Source of the DNA: Perilla frutescens | Taxonomy: Eukaryota; Streptophyta; Magnoliopsida; Lamiales; Lamiaceae | Assembly: GCA_026008535.1 (NCBI GenBank) | Contig: BRKX01000014.1 | Span: forward strand, 21,846,694-21,910,693 | Reading direction: 5' to 3' | Length of the DNA: 64,000 nt | Part shown: piece by piece, positions 11,549 to 23,802 of the stretch | How positions within the stretch are numbered: position 1 is the stretch's first letter | How the letters are laid out: every line of letters starts with the position of its first letter | Program-made: the position numbers and the translations under genes | The notes under the pieces: model-generated | Databases searched by the model: none | The model's input: the letters and a program-made list of their open reading frames with translations, nothing else | What the model was told of the DNA's origin: nothing

Positions 11549-11600
11549 CTCCGGTGCCGATGAGTAGTCAACTGCAACGAACATTGAAGACCGTCAGTTG

Positions 11601-11601
<1 letters not shown>

Positions 11602-11636
<35 letters not shown>
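11602..11636. repeat. (GA)n microsatellite
   Basis: About 17 GA units. Further GAGAGA clusters follow at 11770-11790 and 11822-11862. On the minus strand these are CT-rich tracts, as in plant 5' leaders, upstream of the first exon of the protease gene. Confidence 0.85.
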
Positions 11637-11640
<4 letters not shown>

Positions 11641-12059
11641 TTTTTGGCGAGAATGAGATGAGATGCGTTTTTTTTTTTTTTCAGTTCTTCAAATTAAACT
11701 GTAAAAATTCACACTTATGCGAGGAAGAGATTTTCTTCTTCAGCCCACGATAGAATGTCGACTTTAAGCGAGGAGAGAGAGAATGTGGGGGGTGGTTGGG
11801 AAAATTAAATTCAACTTCGAAGAGAGAGTGATAATGGCAGTTGGGAGAGAAAGAGAGAGAGAATCAAACGTTTTTTTTTAAATCTGCAAGAGAGGTAGTT
11901 GGGTGTAGTCGAAACCCTAATAATAAATATTCCATTTTTGCATGACCAAATTCAACATGGCAGGGATAAGTACACAAAGTTGTAAGCTTTTTCAGACGCG
12001 TGGGCCCATTTAGATTGATTCAATTAAAAATAAATACAATTGCCCACATAATTAGAATA

Positions 12060-12725
12060 AGGCCTCGGTTAAAAAATTAGCATCGATTGATTTAAAGATG
12101 CCAAGTTTAATATCCTCGATTATTTTAAAAATTAGTATTGATTGATTTAAAGTAATTCCTCGATTAATTTTTGATTAAGAATATAAGTCCAAAATTTCTC
12201 GACTATGCATCGATTATTTTTAATTTTTAATTGCATCGATTACTTTTAATTTTTCAACAGCATCGATTAATTTAACATAATCGATTATTTTTAATTTCAA
12301 CATAATCGATTAATTTCAACATAATCGATTAATTTAACATAATCGATTACTTTTAATTTTTTTAGCATAATCGATTATTTTTAATTTCAATCAGCATCGA
12401 TTATTTTTTATTTTTTAACAGCATCGACTATTTTTATTTTTCAGCATCGATTACTTTCAATTTTTTAACTGCATCGATTATCCCTATTTTTAAACAACAT
12501 CGATTATTTGAATTTTTTAACTGCATCGATTAATTTTAATTTTGTTAACAGCATCGATTATGCCTATTTTTAAACAGCATCGATTATGTGTATATTTTTT
12601 AACTACGTCAATTTTTTTTAAAAAGCATCAATTAAGTCCAAACGGTCCTTGATTAAGCATCGATTATTTTTATGTAGCATCGATTATTTTATATACAACA
12701 TCGATTAAGTTTTATGTGGCATCGA
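12060..12725. repeat. Outer right repeat block rich in CATCGATTA
   Basis: CATCGATTA and CATAATCGATTA motifs recur every 25-40 nt, separated by TTTTTAATTTT spacers. It mirrors the outer left block at 1690-2160 but with different local unit sequences. The stretch 11200-12060 between this block and the inner array holds the likely promoter region of the minus-strand gene. Confidence 0.7.
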
Positions 12726-12789
12726 TTAAGTTTTATATGGTGGGGCTTTTAACTCAAAAGTTGGGGGAATTTATTCCCTTGCAGAATCT

Positions 12790-12924
12790 TGTCAGTTTTT
12801 TACCATTAAAATTGATATTGTGGGACCCTTTCCTAAAAAGTTTTAATAAACAAGTACAAAGTGTCGAAATAACACCTATGTTTAAAATCTTGATGTTTTT
12901 TCCCATTTCTTATTTACTTTTGTC
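12790..12924 (-). repeat. Right terminal inverted repeat of the MULE
   Basis: It ends in TATTTACTTTTGTC, the reverse complement of the left end. Blocks TGTTTTTTCCCATTTCT and AGTACAAAGTGTCG mirror the left terminus in order. The flank 12925-13598 is AT-rich with no gene; a small GC-rich patch at 13225-13262 has no recognisable identity. Confidence 0.65.
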
Positions 12925-13598
12925 TAAATAAATATTTCCCCCTTAAATTTTTATCTCAAAAAAAATTATGTGTGATGTATAAAGTGAAAGTGTTATATAA
13001 AGAAAAAATGGTGGTGTATTTATAAATATTCTAGAGATATACTTTAAAATGGAATTAGTGAATCCTAAAATTAAAGTAAATTAATTTAATTTAGATATAT
13101 TAAACTATGATTGAGATGTAATAAACTCATATAATTAAATTAGCAAGGTGATACTTTTAAAACTAAGACTTATATATTTTTTAGTGTAATGAATGATATT
13201 TTTCAGGCGGAATTTTTTTCCAGACTGGGGCAGGGCGAGTCGACCTGACTCGACCTGCGCAACCCACCTGCCTATTTTTTTTTTTTATATGGTGGGATGT
13301 TTTCTGAGGCTTTCTTTTTCTTTTTTCTTTTTTTTCAACATTTTTTCAACGAGCAAATAAAGATACTTTATTGACCAGCACAATAACAGAAACTATCACA
13401 TCATGAGCATCTCATTTACGTGCCTCACAATTATATACAATTATATATGTATTAAAAAAGGGAAAAAGAATAGCACTATTGTAGTTTTTAACAATTAAAT
13501 TTATTGTTTTAAAAGTTTAATTTATAAAATTCCCTACCTAGTTTAGTAACAATGCAAGAATAAAACTTCACTTCAAATTCAATTTTATTTATTTATTT

Positions 13599-14404
13599 GG
13601 TGATTCTATTCACAACCCCCAATTTTCTCTTTACAACCCTCTAAATTACTTAAAATGTAAATATTATTCTCTTAGACACTTTTACCTTTATTACCTCCTA
13701 TTACTTAAAAATCCTAATAAAATAAAATAAAACCCCAATCTATAACCCCCAACCTCTTCCATATACTGAAAATTAAAAGAATACGTTTTTTTCGAAGGAA
13801 TGTATGGGAAATGGTTAGTCTGAGAAGATTGATTTTATTCTTCGTCCCTTTTCTTTTATTTCAAGATTGCTAGATATTATTATTACATTTTCAAGTACAT
13901 TATTTATAATCATATAAATCCTGCTCTCATTCTTGACACTTTTTTTATTAAAAAAAAAGGAATCCCTCCCGTTACTCTTTTTCGAAAAAGAATTATAAGA
14001 TTTGCAATATTTTATTTTACAAAAGACGTTGCTAAATAATTTAAACAAGTTATGATCGTTCACTAATAGAATATTTTAACATCTTTTGAGGACTTGATCA
14101 ACAAGGCAAAAATATATAATATTCATTGGGGATTATATTTTAGTTAATTACTAGACTTTTTATGTAATGAGGTTGTATTTTATTTTGATAGAGAGTTAAA
14201 TAGTGGGGCTATTTAATGGGAGTTGTATTTTATTTTAGTTGAGTTATAATTAGTGAGGGTTATATAATGGAGTTGTATTTTACTTTATTATTATTTTAAA
14301 TAGTAGGGGTTATAAGGATAAAAATGTCTAAAAAATAATATTTTTTATTTTAATTAATTTTGAGGGTTGTAAAGAGAAAAATGGGGCTGTGAATAGAATT
14401 ACCC
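13599..14404. mobile_element. MITE-like non-autonomous DNA transposon with 10-bp target duplication
   Basis: The left end GGTGATTCTATTCACA (13599) and the right end, whose reverse complement is GGGTAATTCTATTCACAG (14404), form terminal inverted repeats that continue through CTCTTTACAACCCTC. The element is flanked by perfect TTATTTATTT copies at 13589-13598 and 14405-14414. A 9-10-bp duplication fits a Mutator-type MITE. The inside is AT-rich, with three loose copies of a GTTGTATTTTA motif at 14165-14285; no coding capacity is seen. Confidence 0.75.
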
Positions 14405-14612
14405 TTATTTATTTGGTGAAAAATAATTGGGCCTCATGTGAACGAGTCTTGAATGAAGCCTTCCAAAACGGGAAGCCCAATAGAAGAAAACACTAGTAAT
14501 TTAAGGATTTCAGTTCAAAATCATGACTGCCGCTGCTGCGTGCTGCCTGCTTTCGTGTTTCTACCAAGTTTTTCCAGAAGCATCGAACTGAATTTTGTTT
14601 AATTGCAAAGCA

Positions 14613-17314
14613 ATGGATTCTGGCTCTGAACCCAAAATCGACGATGAAATTTTTGACCTCGAAGCTATAGCTGCGCTCAAACAGTCTACTGCTTTTGAGC
14701 TCAAGGTTCTTTTCCCAATTTCTAATCTTTCGTTATATATTACCCTATTTCTCTTTTTCAGTTTTGTTAGTTTTATATGTTTAGTCATGCTTAGATGAAT
14801 TATTAGCTTCGTTGTTTGGCGTTTGGGCTTTACTAGCTATGAGTAGCCTAGTAAATCTGAAATTGAACCTTTTGTTTTTGGTTGAAGATTGATTTTTTTG
14901 AGTGTTAAATGTCGTTTCCTGATCCAGGTTCTTGTCGATTAGTGAAATTGTCTATGACAATCTTTGGAATTGAACTTTTCGGAAGACAGACGATGTTAGA
15001 ATGATGTGTTCAATAATATGGTATATAATTGTTAATGTGATAAATTTTGGTGGTTTAACTACCATTAGCCATAAACAAGATTTTTCTTTTTCGAGGTTAT
15101 TACTGTTTCTACTCCCGTGATTAAGAGAAAATGGCGTATTTTTTTTTTAATTTTTATTTTTTGTCTTTTCAGGAAAATGGAAATGAGTATGTAAAAAAGG
15201 GAAAGAAGCATTACTCAGATGCTATTGATTGCTATACTAGAGCCATTAACCAGAAGGCCTTAAGTGATTCAGAGACCTCTATTCTTTACTCCAATAGGGC
15301 GCATGTGAATCTGCTCTTGGGAAATCACAGACGTGGTCTCCAGGATGCTGAGGAGGCCATTAAATTGTGCCCTACAAATGTTAAGGTTGTGTTTCAATGG
15401 TAATTTTTGAGTGTAAAATTTAGCTTTTCAGCAAGTGACTAAGTTCTTCATTGGAATCTAGGCTCTTTATAGGGCAGTCAAAGCATCATTGTCGCTCAAG
15501 CTGTTGAATGAAGCAAGATCATATTGTGAAAAAGGTCTTCAACAGTCTCCAGACAACGAAGACCTGAAGAAACTAGCAAAGCAAATTGATGTAAAACAAT
15601 CAGAACAGGAACGACAAGAAGCTGAAGTTTCCAAAGCTGTGGCAGCAGCTAAGGTTTGAATTTGCATTATTTGGTGACACTTGAGTACTAAATATGCCTG
15701 TTTTGAACTTTTTAGTTGAAATCATACAGGTTATTGTCTCTGCCTTCGAGGATAGGCGGATAAATTTTGGGAAGGCAATGTATCAAGAACTCATGGGTAT
15801 TAAAAGACCAGTGCTTGACAAGAACAACATTCTCCATTGGCCCGTTCTGCTTCTCTACGCAGAGGTTATGTCCAGTGACATCATCGAGGATTTCTGCGAA
15901 ACTGATATGTTTTCAGTCCATCTTGACATGATATCCTTGCAACATATTTATTTTCTGTGAAAGTTTCAGTTTATCTAATATTGTCAATTTTCTTTTAGTA
16001 TTTAATGACCAATGCAGCTGGTAAATTTTGTAATCCTTAGCTTCTATACATGTTCTCTGAGAGTAGTCCACCTCTGCCCTGGGATACAGATAATGCATAT
16101 ACTCGTGATGCTCTTGAGCTGTACTATGAGGTAAGGAAATATCCACTGTAGCAGGGATCTTTGTTATATATATGTACCTTTGTTATTCTTTCAAAAAAGA
16201 AGTGGCATCATCGACAATGAGGGGGCACCTGGTAGTTTAAGGAGAATGACAATGGGAGTGATAGTAGTGGCGAATGGTATATAATTACTTCCATTCCTTC
16301 CATTTATGAGGGATATTGCGGATTCCCCACTTTTGGGATATCAAAATCGCTACAAGGGAATCATTCCTCTATACTGAGCAATATCCTTCATTCCCATTCC
16401 CCCCTCCCCAAAACCACCATACCAAGCACCACCTGAGTATTTTAGTCCCCAAAAGTGGAGGATGTTCTTTAATTGAAATGAGAGTTCCCACATGTTTCAT
16501 TGTATGTTACAAGAGGAAAGTGAGAGATAAATTCCAATCATTCTTAAAATGCAATTTGTGGAGTTTGTTGGAAGCTTCTGTTGCGTTGATTTGTTGCAGT
16601 TTAGCATCGATCTCAAAGTTTTACTTGATTATGTTTCCATTTGGTTAATTTCTTATCTTGTTTCATTCGTTGGGGGCCAAAATCTTGATTCAACAGGCTA
16701 ACTCTGGAGTTTGTTTGCCCAAAAAAGAAATTCTAAATTATCTCTTAGAAGGAACAGCGGCTTCAAATCAAGAAAAGTATGGTGGTGAAGAGACTGATGC
16801 TGCGACTCATACTTCCTTTTCGAGTGGTACGCTTTACATTGTTATGACCCATTGAACTGATTCCACTTGGTAAATTTGGCCAACACATTAATTAGCTTTT
16901 GCTAGTAACGAAAGAGCTTTTCCCTCTTCTTGAAAATTGTAAATCAGTGCACATTTTCATCCAGCTCCAAAGGAGCATGTTAACATTTGACGTCAGACAT
17001 GTGATGAACTGATGATATTGGCAGAATTGTTCATCCATTCTTCATCATTTTTCAGATAATGGCACCAAATGGGTCAAAATAAATGAGAGAAGAACACTGC
17101 ATGACATTCTGAAAAATTCTGATATTATCGTGCCCGGAATTCCAGGTTTGTCCTTTTCAACTAGACTAGATAATTCGTGTTACTGCACGTCTGAATTCAA
17201 CTTGATTTTCTTTATTTTTCTATGTTGGTTGCAGTGTTTTTTGTTGTTTCACGAAAGTCGAGCTTCTATAGAAATTTTACGTCTGGAAATTGGTCTCCAC
17301 CAAATATTGGTTGA
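14613..17314 (+). CDS. TTC4: TTC4/CNS1-type TPR co-chaperone of Hsp90/Hsp70
   Basis: Eight exons (14613-14705, 15173-15385, 15462-15653, 15730-15930, 16050-16130, 16697-16826, 17056-17145, 17235-17314) join without a break into 359 aa, the normal length for plant homologues of TTC4. Residues about 32-165 hold three TPR units (ENGNEYVKKGKKHYSDAIDCY; SNRAHVNLLLGN; ALYRAVKASLSL). A charged helix follows, and then the C-terminal wheel-type domain (NILHWPVLLLYAEVMSSD, VVSRKSSFYRNF). Relatives bind the C-termini of Hsp90 and Hsp70 through the TPRs, and yeast Cns1 helps eEF2 folding. No signal peptide is seen, so it is expected in the cytosol or nucleus. The intron after exon 4 is AT-AC, while all others are GT-AG. 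The 566-nt intron 16131-16696 contains GGGAAT/ATTCCC-rich sequence that may be a MITE remnant. The gene converges on the PDH gene. Confidence 0.93.
15931..16049 (+). other. U12-type AT-AC intron in TTC4
   Basis: The donor reads ATATCCTTGC (15931-15940), an exact U12 consensus, and the end reads TCCTTAGCTTCTATAC. The branch-site match TCCTTAGC is at 16034-16041, with its A ten nucleotides before the 3' AC. No GT-AG choice keeps the frame; the AT-AC choice joins HLDM to MFSES exactly as expected for the family. It would be removed by the minor spliceosome. Confidence 0.92.
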
Positions 17315-17460
17315 TCAAGTTGAAGATTCTTGGTACTTTAGAGGTGGTCAATTATAGCTTTTTATCAACATCTCATACATAGTTAATGTTCCAAAAATAT
17401 TTAGTAAAACATTTTGATATCTAAAAGCTTTGACTTCATTTGTCATTAATTTCTTCGAGC

Positions 17461-17464
<4 letters not shown>

Positions 17465-17546
<82 letters not shown>

Positions 17547-17547
17547 T
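17465..17547. repeat. (ATT)n microsatellite, ~27 copies
   Basis: A pure TTA/ATT run of about 82 nt between the convergent TTC4 and PDH genes. The rest of 17315-18171 is AT-rich 3' flanking sequence with no further gene. Confidence 0.95.
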
Positions 17548-18171
17548 GCTGAAAGGACTGAAATCATGCTACCGAAATAGACCATCACATTATTCATGAA
17601 ATTCTGACATTATAATCTTCATATCTGCGTACAACAATGTTTTGGTGGCCGACTTAGTTATCCCGCTTCCCGCTTCCTATGTTAATAACAAATTTAACAA
17701 AAATACGTTGAAAATTATTGCAAAATTGTCGCATATCCTTCGCTGCAACTAACATTATAATTTATAACTACTTGTGAAGATAGGTTGATTTTTGCTTTGC
17801 GCGACTTATAAATCTTCCCAAATTTTGATGTATCTTCTCTTCTATGTATGATTTTGGTTGTTCCAATACAAAATCCATCCAGTAACCATGAGAAATAAAA
17901 GCTTTAGCAAAATATTTATTGATGGTTTAAAGAGGTACGAGAAAAGCATTTGCTTCGCTAGTTGGTGAGTACATAAGAGTTGTTCAATCCAACAAGTTTT
18001 CTGTTGTTACAGTTGACATTCTCAAAAAATTACCGCAAAAAGGCACACAAGTGACTTTTATGTTGATGTGTAGGCCTGTTATGTGGATTATATGAAGTTA
18101 TTCCAGATAAGGAATGCAATCATTATCTTGCACAAGAATATGTAAACAATGGGAGCCTTCCAATTCCATCT

Positions 18172-21100
18172 CTAAGCAGTTGCGGCTAAAGAGGCAGTTG
18201 CAGCTGATCTGTAACAAGCCCTCTTTGCTGCACGGACAATGTCTTCAACCTGATAAACGCACACACACACACCCAACCCAATATCAGATACTACCCGATA
18301 ACTATTGGAGTCAAGAAGAAAGTAGAAGGGCAAACCTGTGGGACGGCCATTCTCTCAAGATTTGCAGCATAGGGCATAGGAACATCAGCCCCAGAAATCC
18401 TTTCAACGGCTGCATCAAGATACTCAAAACTATCTTCAAGAACAGATGCGCTGAAGACCCAAGAGAATTACAAAATAAGCATTAACAAGTAAGAGAGAGA
18501 AAGGGGGAGGGGGAGGGAGTCAAGAAGATGACCAGATCTCAGCACCAACACCATGTTGAGGAAATCCTTCCTCCACAGTCACCAGCCTATTTGTTTTCCT
18601 AACTGAAGCATTTATCGTGGTTCTATCAAGAGGCCGGATTGAGCGAAGATTTATCACCTGCACAAGCACAAGGAGCCCCAACAAAATTGTAATTCCAACT
18701 CCGCTCTCCATATGAAAAAATAAATGGGATTTCACTTAAATTTATGAGTTACCTCAGCACTGATTCCATCTTTTGCGAGAATCTCAGCAGCCTGTGTAAA
18801 TTCAATTAAGAGAAGCATTAATCTGTCGGATCAGACTTTACCACATAAAAAATATATTTGAAAGTTGAGATTGTCAATCAAACATGGGGACTGTTAGAAA
18901 TGGATGTTGGGCCTAACTCACCCTCACAAAACTGACTTGTAGAGGGAGGGTTGCCATTACCTTAAGAAGTGGCACATGCTACTTTCCCCAACCAATGTGG
19001 GATATTTAACACGGACAGCTAGGTTTTTTCAATATATATGCTACTTCAGAATCCAATTACTATTGTGTCAAACTCTGTGAACTACATAATTATTTAGGAG
19101 GATAATATGTGCACAAACTCTAGTTTTTCTATATGTAATTTATTTTCTAGGGTTCAGGAATGATAAAGCCCATTTCTTAAAAACCAAAAGTCAATCTCAG
19201 TTCATCACAAATAATGGCAGACCTGAAGAGCATAGCCGACCATCTTTGAGAAAGCAGTGATTGTTACATCCTTCCCTTCACGTTCTATCTGCCGAAAAAT
19301 TGACGAACTACAAATAAATAATCATTCAATTGCAAATAAGAAGCACGACACACTCTAGAGCGCATACCGTACCTTAGCTTTCCCAATAGGAAGACAGAAA
19401 CTGGAGTCAAGGACTTCAGCTGAAACAGGGAACGATTCACCATACCTGTATATAAATAGTTAATCCCCCCAAAAAAATAAACATTAGCTTAGGGGATCAT
19501 GCCGAAATCATAAGCACGAAAGTAATACTTACAGCAACTCGTTTTCCAGAAAGACAACGGGATCTGGATCCCTTATCGCAGCCTTAAGCAGGCCGCGAGC
19601 ATCTTCTGATGAATATGGAGTCAGTACCTTTAGACCTGGGCACGAACCAAACCATGCTGCATAGCACTGCAAAGGACACAACTCAGTTAGCACTGATAAA
19701 ACTAGTGATATCTAGCATTAACTGCATACATTGTGTAAAAAATGTCCTCCACAAGTAGGTGATATTACAAGAAAACTATTCAGCAATTAAGTTTTAATCC
19801 CGTTACATAGTCCATCACCATTAAACATCTGACAATTCAAGTTAAAAAAAAAAAAACAAAACAAAAAAATTAAAAGAAGTGACATTTTCTGTACCAAAAT
19901 GATCATTCTAGCATAAAACTCCCTTTCACCAAGAAAGACAAAATACCTACTCAGCTGCTCGAAGATTAAATGGTTAACTGGATCACCTTATGTTACTTGA
20001 CCAAAAAAACTTAGATGGTGTTGATTATACCAGCATAGCCAATTGATCAGAGCAGTAAAATTCTAACCAACATGGGTCCTGATACTAAAGGCTATAGTCT
20101 CTGGAGTTCACTTGGGACATGCTATTGTCAGAAAGACACTATAGGCCAAGCCTTCACAAGGGACATGTGACCTGCATCAGATAGAACCAGCAAATCCAAA
20201 GTTTCATCTTACTATTTCTGGAGAAATAGAAATGATCGAGCTGGAAGCATAACCGCTGCTTCAGTCCACCAGAGTTTGAATTTCATGGTCATCCAGCAAT
20301 ACCGTTTATGTATAGAAGAAATAGAAAACTCGAAGTTTATGAAGGAAGCCCAGATACATAAATTTGACTAAATAACTATATCTGAGATTTTGCAGGGTGA
20401 AAATATTTGCATATTTTATTTGGTTTATATGCTAGTTCAATCTGGATAATAGTATAAGCCCAGACACCATCAACCATCAAGTTGTGCGATGATATTGTCC
20501 AACGATTCTATGACCTACATGATTGGGCCCTTACTGATTTCATTTGTGAATTTATCAGCTATCAGCCACTGGGGCTTAGAAGGATAATTTCAAATTCCCA
20601 ATAATCAATAAGTATACCCCATACCTGAGAATGTTGAGCACCTACACCAGCAGCAGCACCATTTGGACCTCTGAAAACAATGGGCACTGATATTTGACCG
20701 GAAGACATGTAATTTGATTTTGCAGCTGAATTAATGATGTGATCAATGGCCTGCAACAAGTCAACAACAATTTTTCAGTTACCTCCACTACACTGCCCTA
20801 ACTCTTTTTGTTGCACAAGAGTAGGCTTAAGAATTTCCCATGCTTTTTGGAGGAGATTCAAGTTAAAAGTCGATTAAAATTTGTAGGAATAAAAGTTGGA
20901 CTAGCAAAGTAAGAATGCAACATTATGTCAAACTACAAGCAAGACCCCCAACCCCCTTAATTTTCAGTGTTGCTGATGAAGTCAAGAATCATAATGCTTT
21001 TACAGTAAAATTATAGGGCTAATATCTACTTATGTTAGTTCAGAGAGGAAGTTAGCAAATAAAGTTTGTTTGGAAAACATGGCAAATGGACTTTAATGGT

Positions 21101-22596
21101 AGACCAATGGCAGAATTGTTAGGAGTTTGGCAGTCAATATTGAACAGAATATTGGATAAGTCACCTTCTAAGGAGTTCATGCTATAGAAGAAAATTGGTG
21201 GCTTATCCCGGAGGGACTAGAAAATGACCCTTCCCAAATTTGTCGCTCTTTCTCTATCTAACGCATTTCCATGTGGAGGATCTTCAACCAAATATCTTGT
21301 AATTATGTCAAAAAAATTACTTCTATAGAAAACATACTAGAAAGAGTATTTCTGGAATAGACTTCATTTCAAAAGTTCCCCCAAGAAAGCAAAATATATT
21401 ACAAAAACTCAGAACCATCACCTCTAGAACATGTTGAGAAAAAGCTGGTCAAAAAACATTTTGTAACATCAACATTACAAGGAGAAATCTAACCTGCATT
21501 GAGAAGTTAAAAGTCATAAATTCAATCACAGGCCTTAGACCATAATAAGCTGCCCCGACTCCAATTCCAGCAAACCCGGCCTGTGGAAAATACGGAATTG
21601 AAAATGAGTTGAAATTATTAAAAATTTAAACAGTTCATGTGAACAAGATTACGGCCAACCTCAGTGATGGGTGTGTCTAGCACCCTCTCCGGACCATACT
21701 TCTCCAGCAGCCCTTTTGAAATCTAGTAGTAAATGGAGAGCGAATTAGTGATACCGAGAAATTTTCATTAGAAGGCTTCACCATTGAACTAATACTGACC
21801 TTATATGCACCCTGATACTCGCCAACCTATATAAATACAACTTAGTTAACAATGTAACACAACTAACAAAGATCCAATTGAAAAATAGAACATCATAAGC
21901 GATTTAAACGTCTAGGATACCTCTTCACCCATTACAAAGACTTTCGGATCAGCTGACATCTCTTCATCAAGTGCTGAGTTTAAAGCATCACGAACTGTCA
22001 TCTGCAAAGAAATGGCAATAAGATCATTTAATTAACATGCGTAATACATAACAACTGACTAATCACCAAGTGAATATGCTGGGCAAGATAAAATAGAAAC
22101 AGAGAAACCATAATCACAGGCCAAAATCAAGAAGCGCAGCTGTTTAGAGTAAAACTAATATTTTAAAACCCATAAGAAAATGGGACTGGAAAAACATAGA
22201 AAACAAAATTTCCTAAAATCGCAATGGAATTTGAAAAGCCTTCAAGATCAGTACTAACAAGTCTAAAGATCTTCTGCAGACGTAAGTTTCTCAATTATTT
22301 ACTAGCCATATCGACAGGATTCCCTTCACAGTGGCCTCAGCAAACACACACACAACTGAATAGTGAGTACAGGGTGGAAGTCGATTACCTCCTTTGCTGA
22401 AGAAGAAAGAGCCCGAGATGCAATTGCTCGAAGTCCTTGCTCCAAACCCTTCACGAACCAAGAATAAAATGGGAAAAACAGAGACGCATTCAAGTCGAGA
22501 ATAGTCAACAATCAAAGTAAGGAATCAACAAGTAGCGGAATATACCAAAGCACGATTGCCTTGGCAGGCAGCTTTTCTCGTCAAAAATCCCAACAT
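18172..22596 (-). CDS. PDHB: Pyruvate dehydrogenase E1 component subunit beta, mitochondrial
   Basis: It forms, with E1 alpha, the thiamine-diphosphate enzyme that decarboxylates pyruvate in the mitochondrial PDH complex. Fourteen exons on the minus strand: 22596-22546, 22448-22389, 22001-21921, 21826-21800, 21722-21660, 21580-21494, 20750-20625, 19666-19533, 19445-19373, 19288-19223, 18791-18753, 18657-18533, 18450-18336, 18249-18172. All are GT-AG and join in frame into 374 aa, close to other plant E1 beta. The first 35 or so residues (MLGFLTRKAACQGNRAL...) are basic and Ser/Ala-rich, like a mitochondrial presequence; MTVRDALNSALDEEM begins the mature domain. Hallmarks are EFMTFNFSMQAIDHI, FRGPNGAAAGVGAQHSQ, YSSEDARGLLKAAIRD and the C-terminal INLRSIRPLD and VEEGFPQHGVGAEI. 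The plastid paralogue differs in these blocks. The start is the only ATG that gives the presequence. A (CA)n run lies in the leader at 22650-22669. Confidence 0.96.
18892..19011. mobile_element. Possible solo LTR of a TRIM-like element in a PDHB intron
   Basis: A 120-nt segment starting TGTTAGAAATGG and ending GGGATATTTAACA, with the internal CCAATGTGGGAT box seen in many small plant LTRs. The flanks GGGAC and CGGAC differ at one of five bases. There is no internal region or second LTR. Length and ends fit a miniature LTR, but family identity is not proven. Confidence 0.4.
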
Positions 22597-22979
22597 ATCT
22601 GCTTCTCTCTACAACTCCTCCCTGATCAACATCAAACAACACAACAGATCACACACACACACACACACCAACTGTGCCTACCTAATCAAGCAAATAAAGC
22701 CTCGTTTCTCAGATCAAATCACAAAAATCGTTGACAATAAATTGAACACAACCAATCAAGCAGCACAAATATATTTTATACGCCCCAACCTAAATTCAGT
22801 ATTTGAAAAAGCTGCTGAAAAATCTGGGTATACCAAAACGAAAATGAGAATATGAGAGAGAGAATTAAACCTGGTTGGTCAGCTGCGTTTCTAGTAATAT
22901 GAATTAGGAGTGATTTACGCTGGCGGGCGAAGATAATTCGATAATATACAGCCTTTTTGTGATGCACAAACAATTAAAT

Positions 22980-23802
22980 AATTAATTGATAGAAAAATAA
23001 TCGATTCCGGTTGGCGGCCCCAGCCCCAGCCCCAGGTCAAATTTCAAAGTACTACTCCTTAGTCCTTATAGTTAGTTGTACCATTCTTTCGATCTATAAT
23101 ATGTTGCCGATGCTTTAGTATGTTGTACGAAAATGACGCTAATGTCCTTTAATTTGGAGTTTATTTGTGTTTGGTAGGGTCGGAATGTTGGTAGTGGAAA
23201 TAATATCAAAATCAAAATTGGCTGCTTTAGTTGTTCGTTGATGGGATTTTACTCCTTATATTAATATCTGCCCCCTTTCTCTGTGCAAGGGTCGCTCCAG
23301 CAACCACCCATATAACCCCACCTCAAACAAACTTGCTTTTTCCTATTTATTACCTTTTCTTTTCTTTTCTTTTCTTTTTTTGACAAAAACTTTAATTCAT
23401 CACCTGTAAATATAGTTTATTTCAAATTGACGGGTTAAACTTGTAGGTCAAACCATTTTAACTAAAAAGTATCGTCAGAATCAATATTAATCTTAACACT
23501 AAAGTTTATTTTAAATGGACGGGTCAATTCGTTAAAAATTAAAAAATTGTCAAAATCAATATCAACCTTAATACTAAAAAGTATCACTCAAAATTTCAAA
23601 AGTAATATATGATTCTTAAAAAAGTAATGGGTAGTTATCTTCTACGAATTTATTAAGTTCAAATTGTAATTTTTTTTTCATTTCAATTAATGTTTAGAGT
23701 ATAGATTTTTTATGGTTCATGATCTTTTTATGATATTTTAGTACTTTTAGAATTTTTTAGATTTTTAGGGGTTTGTTTTGTATTTTTTAGGATTTGTGTT
23801 TT
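22980..23802. other. AT-rich intergenic DNA with a diffuse repeat
   Basis: No gene is visible. Around 23398-23600 a motif of about 105 nt (GACGGGT..., AAAAGTATCG, GTCAAAATCAATATCAA) occurs twice in diverged form. Similar AAAAGTATCA and GTCAAAATCAG strings reappear in the MITE at 41349-41618, so this is probably a relic of a related element. Confidence 0.4.

Larger units (their letters stand above)
1514..12924. mobile_element. Two-gene Mutator-like element (MULE), ~11.4 kb
   Basis: The ends are imperfect inverted repeats: GACAAAAGTAAATA at 1514-1527 is matched by its reverse complement at 12911-12924, and similarity continues inward for about 100 bp. Inside are a MURA-type transposase on + and a DUF1985/Ulp1 protease gene on -, convergent, each preceded by a long AATCGATT array. 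The gene pair is that of MULEs which carry Ulp1-like proteases (Kaonashi-type elements in the literature). I could not find a clean 9-bp target duplication; a 12-nt string TTTTGTCTAAAT occurs at 1491-1502 and 12918-12929, but the second copy overlaps the inverted repeat. The boundaries are therefore good to about 20 bp. Both genes show one lesion, so this copy is probably not autonomous. Confidence 0.8.

Noticed and set aside
12716..12931. 71-codon frame at the right MULE end
   Set aside because: It reads through the terminal inverted repeat, with no homology seen.
14561..14788. Minus-strand 75-codon frame opposite TTC4 exon 1
   Set aside because: A shadow of the TTC4 first exon, which is supported by splicing and family identity.
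22556..22855. + strand 99-codon frame over the PDHB leader
   Set aside because: It overlaps the first exon and leader of the minus-strand PDHB gene, contains a (CA)n run and shows no family.
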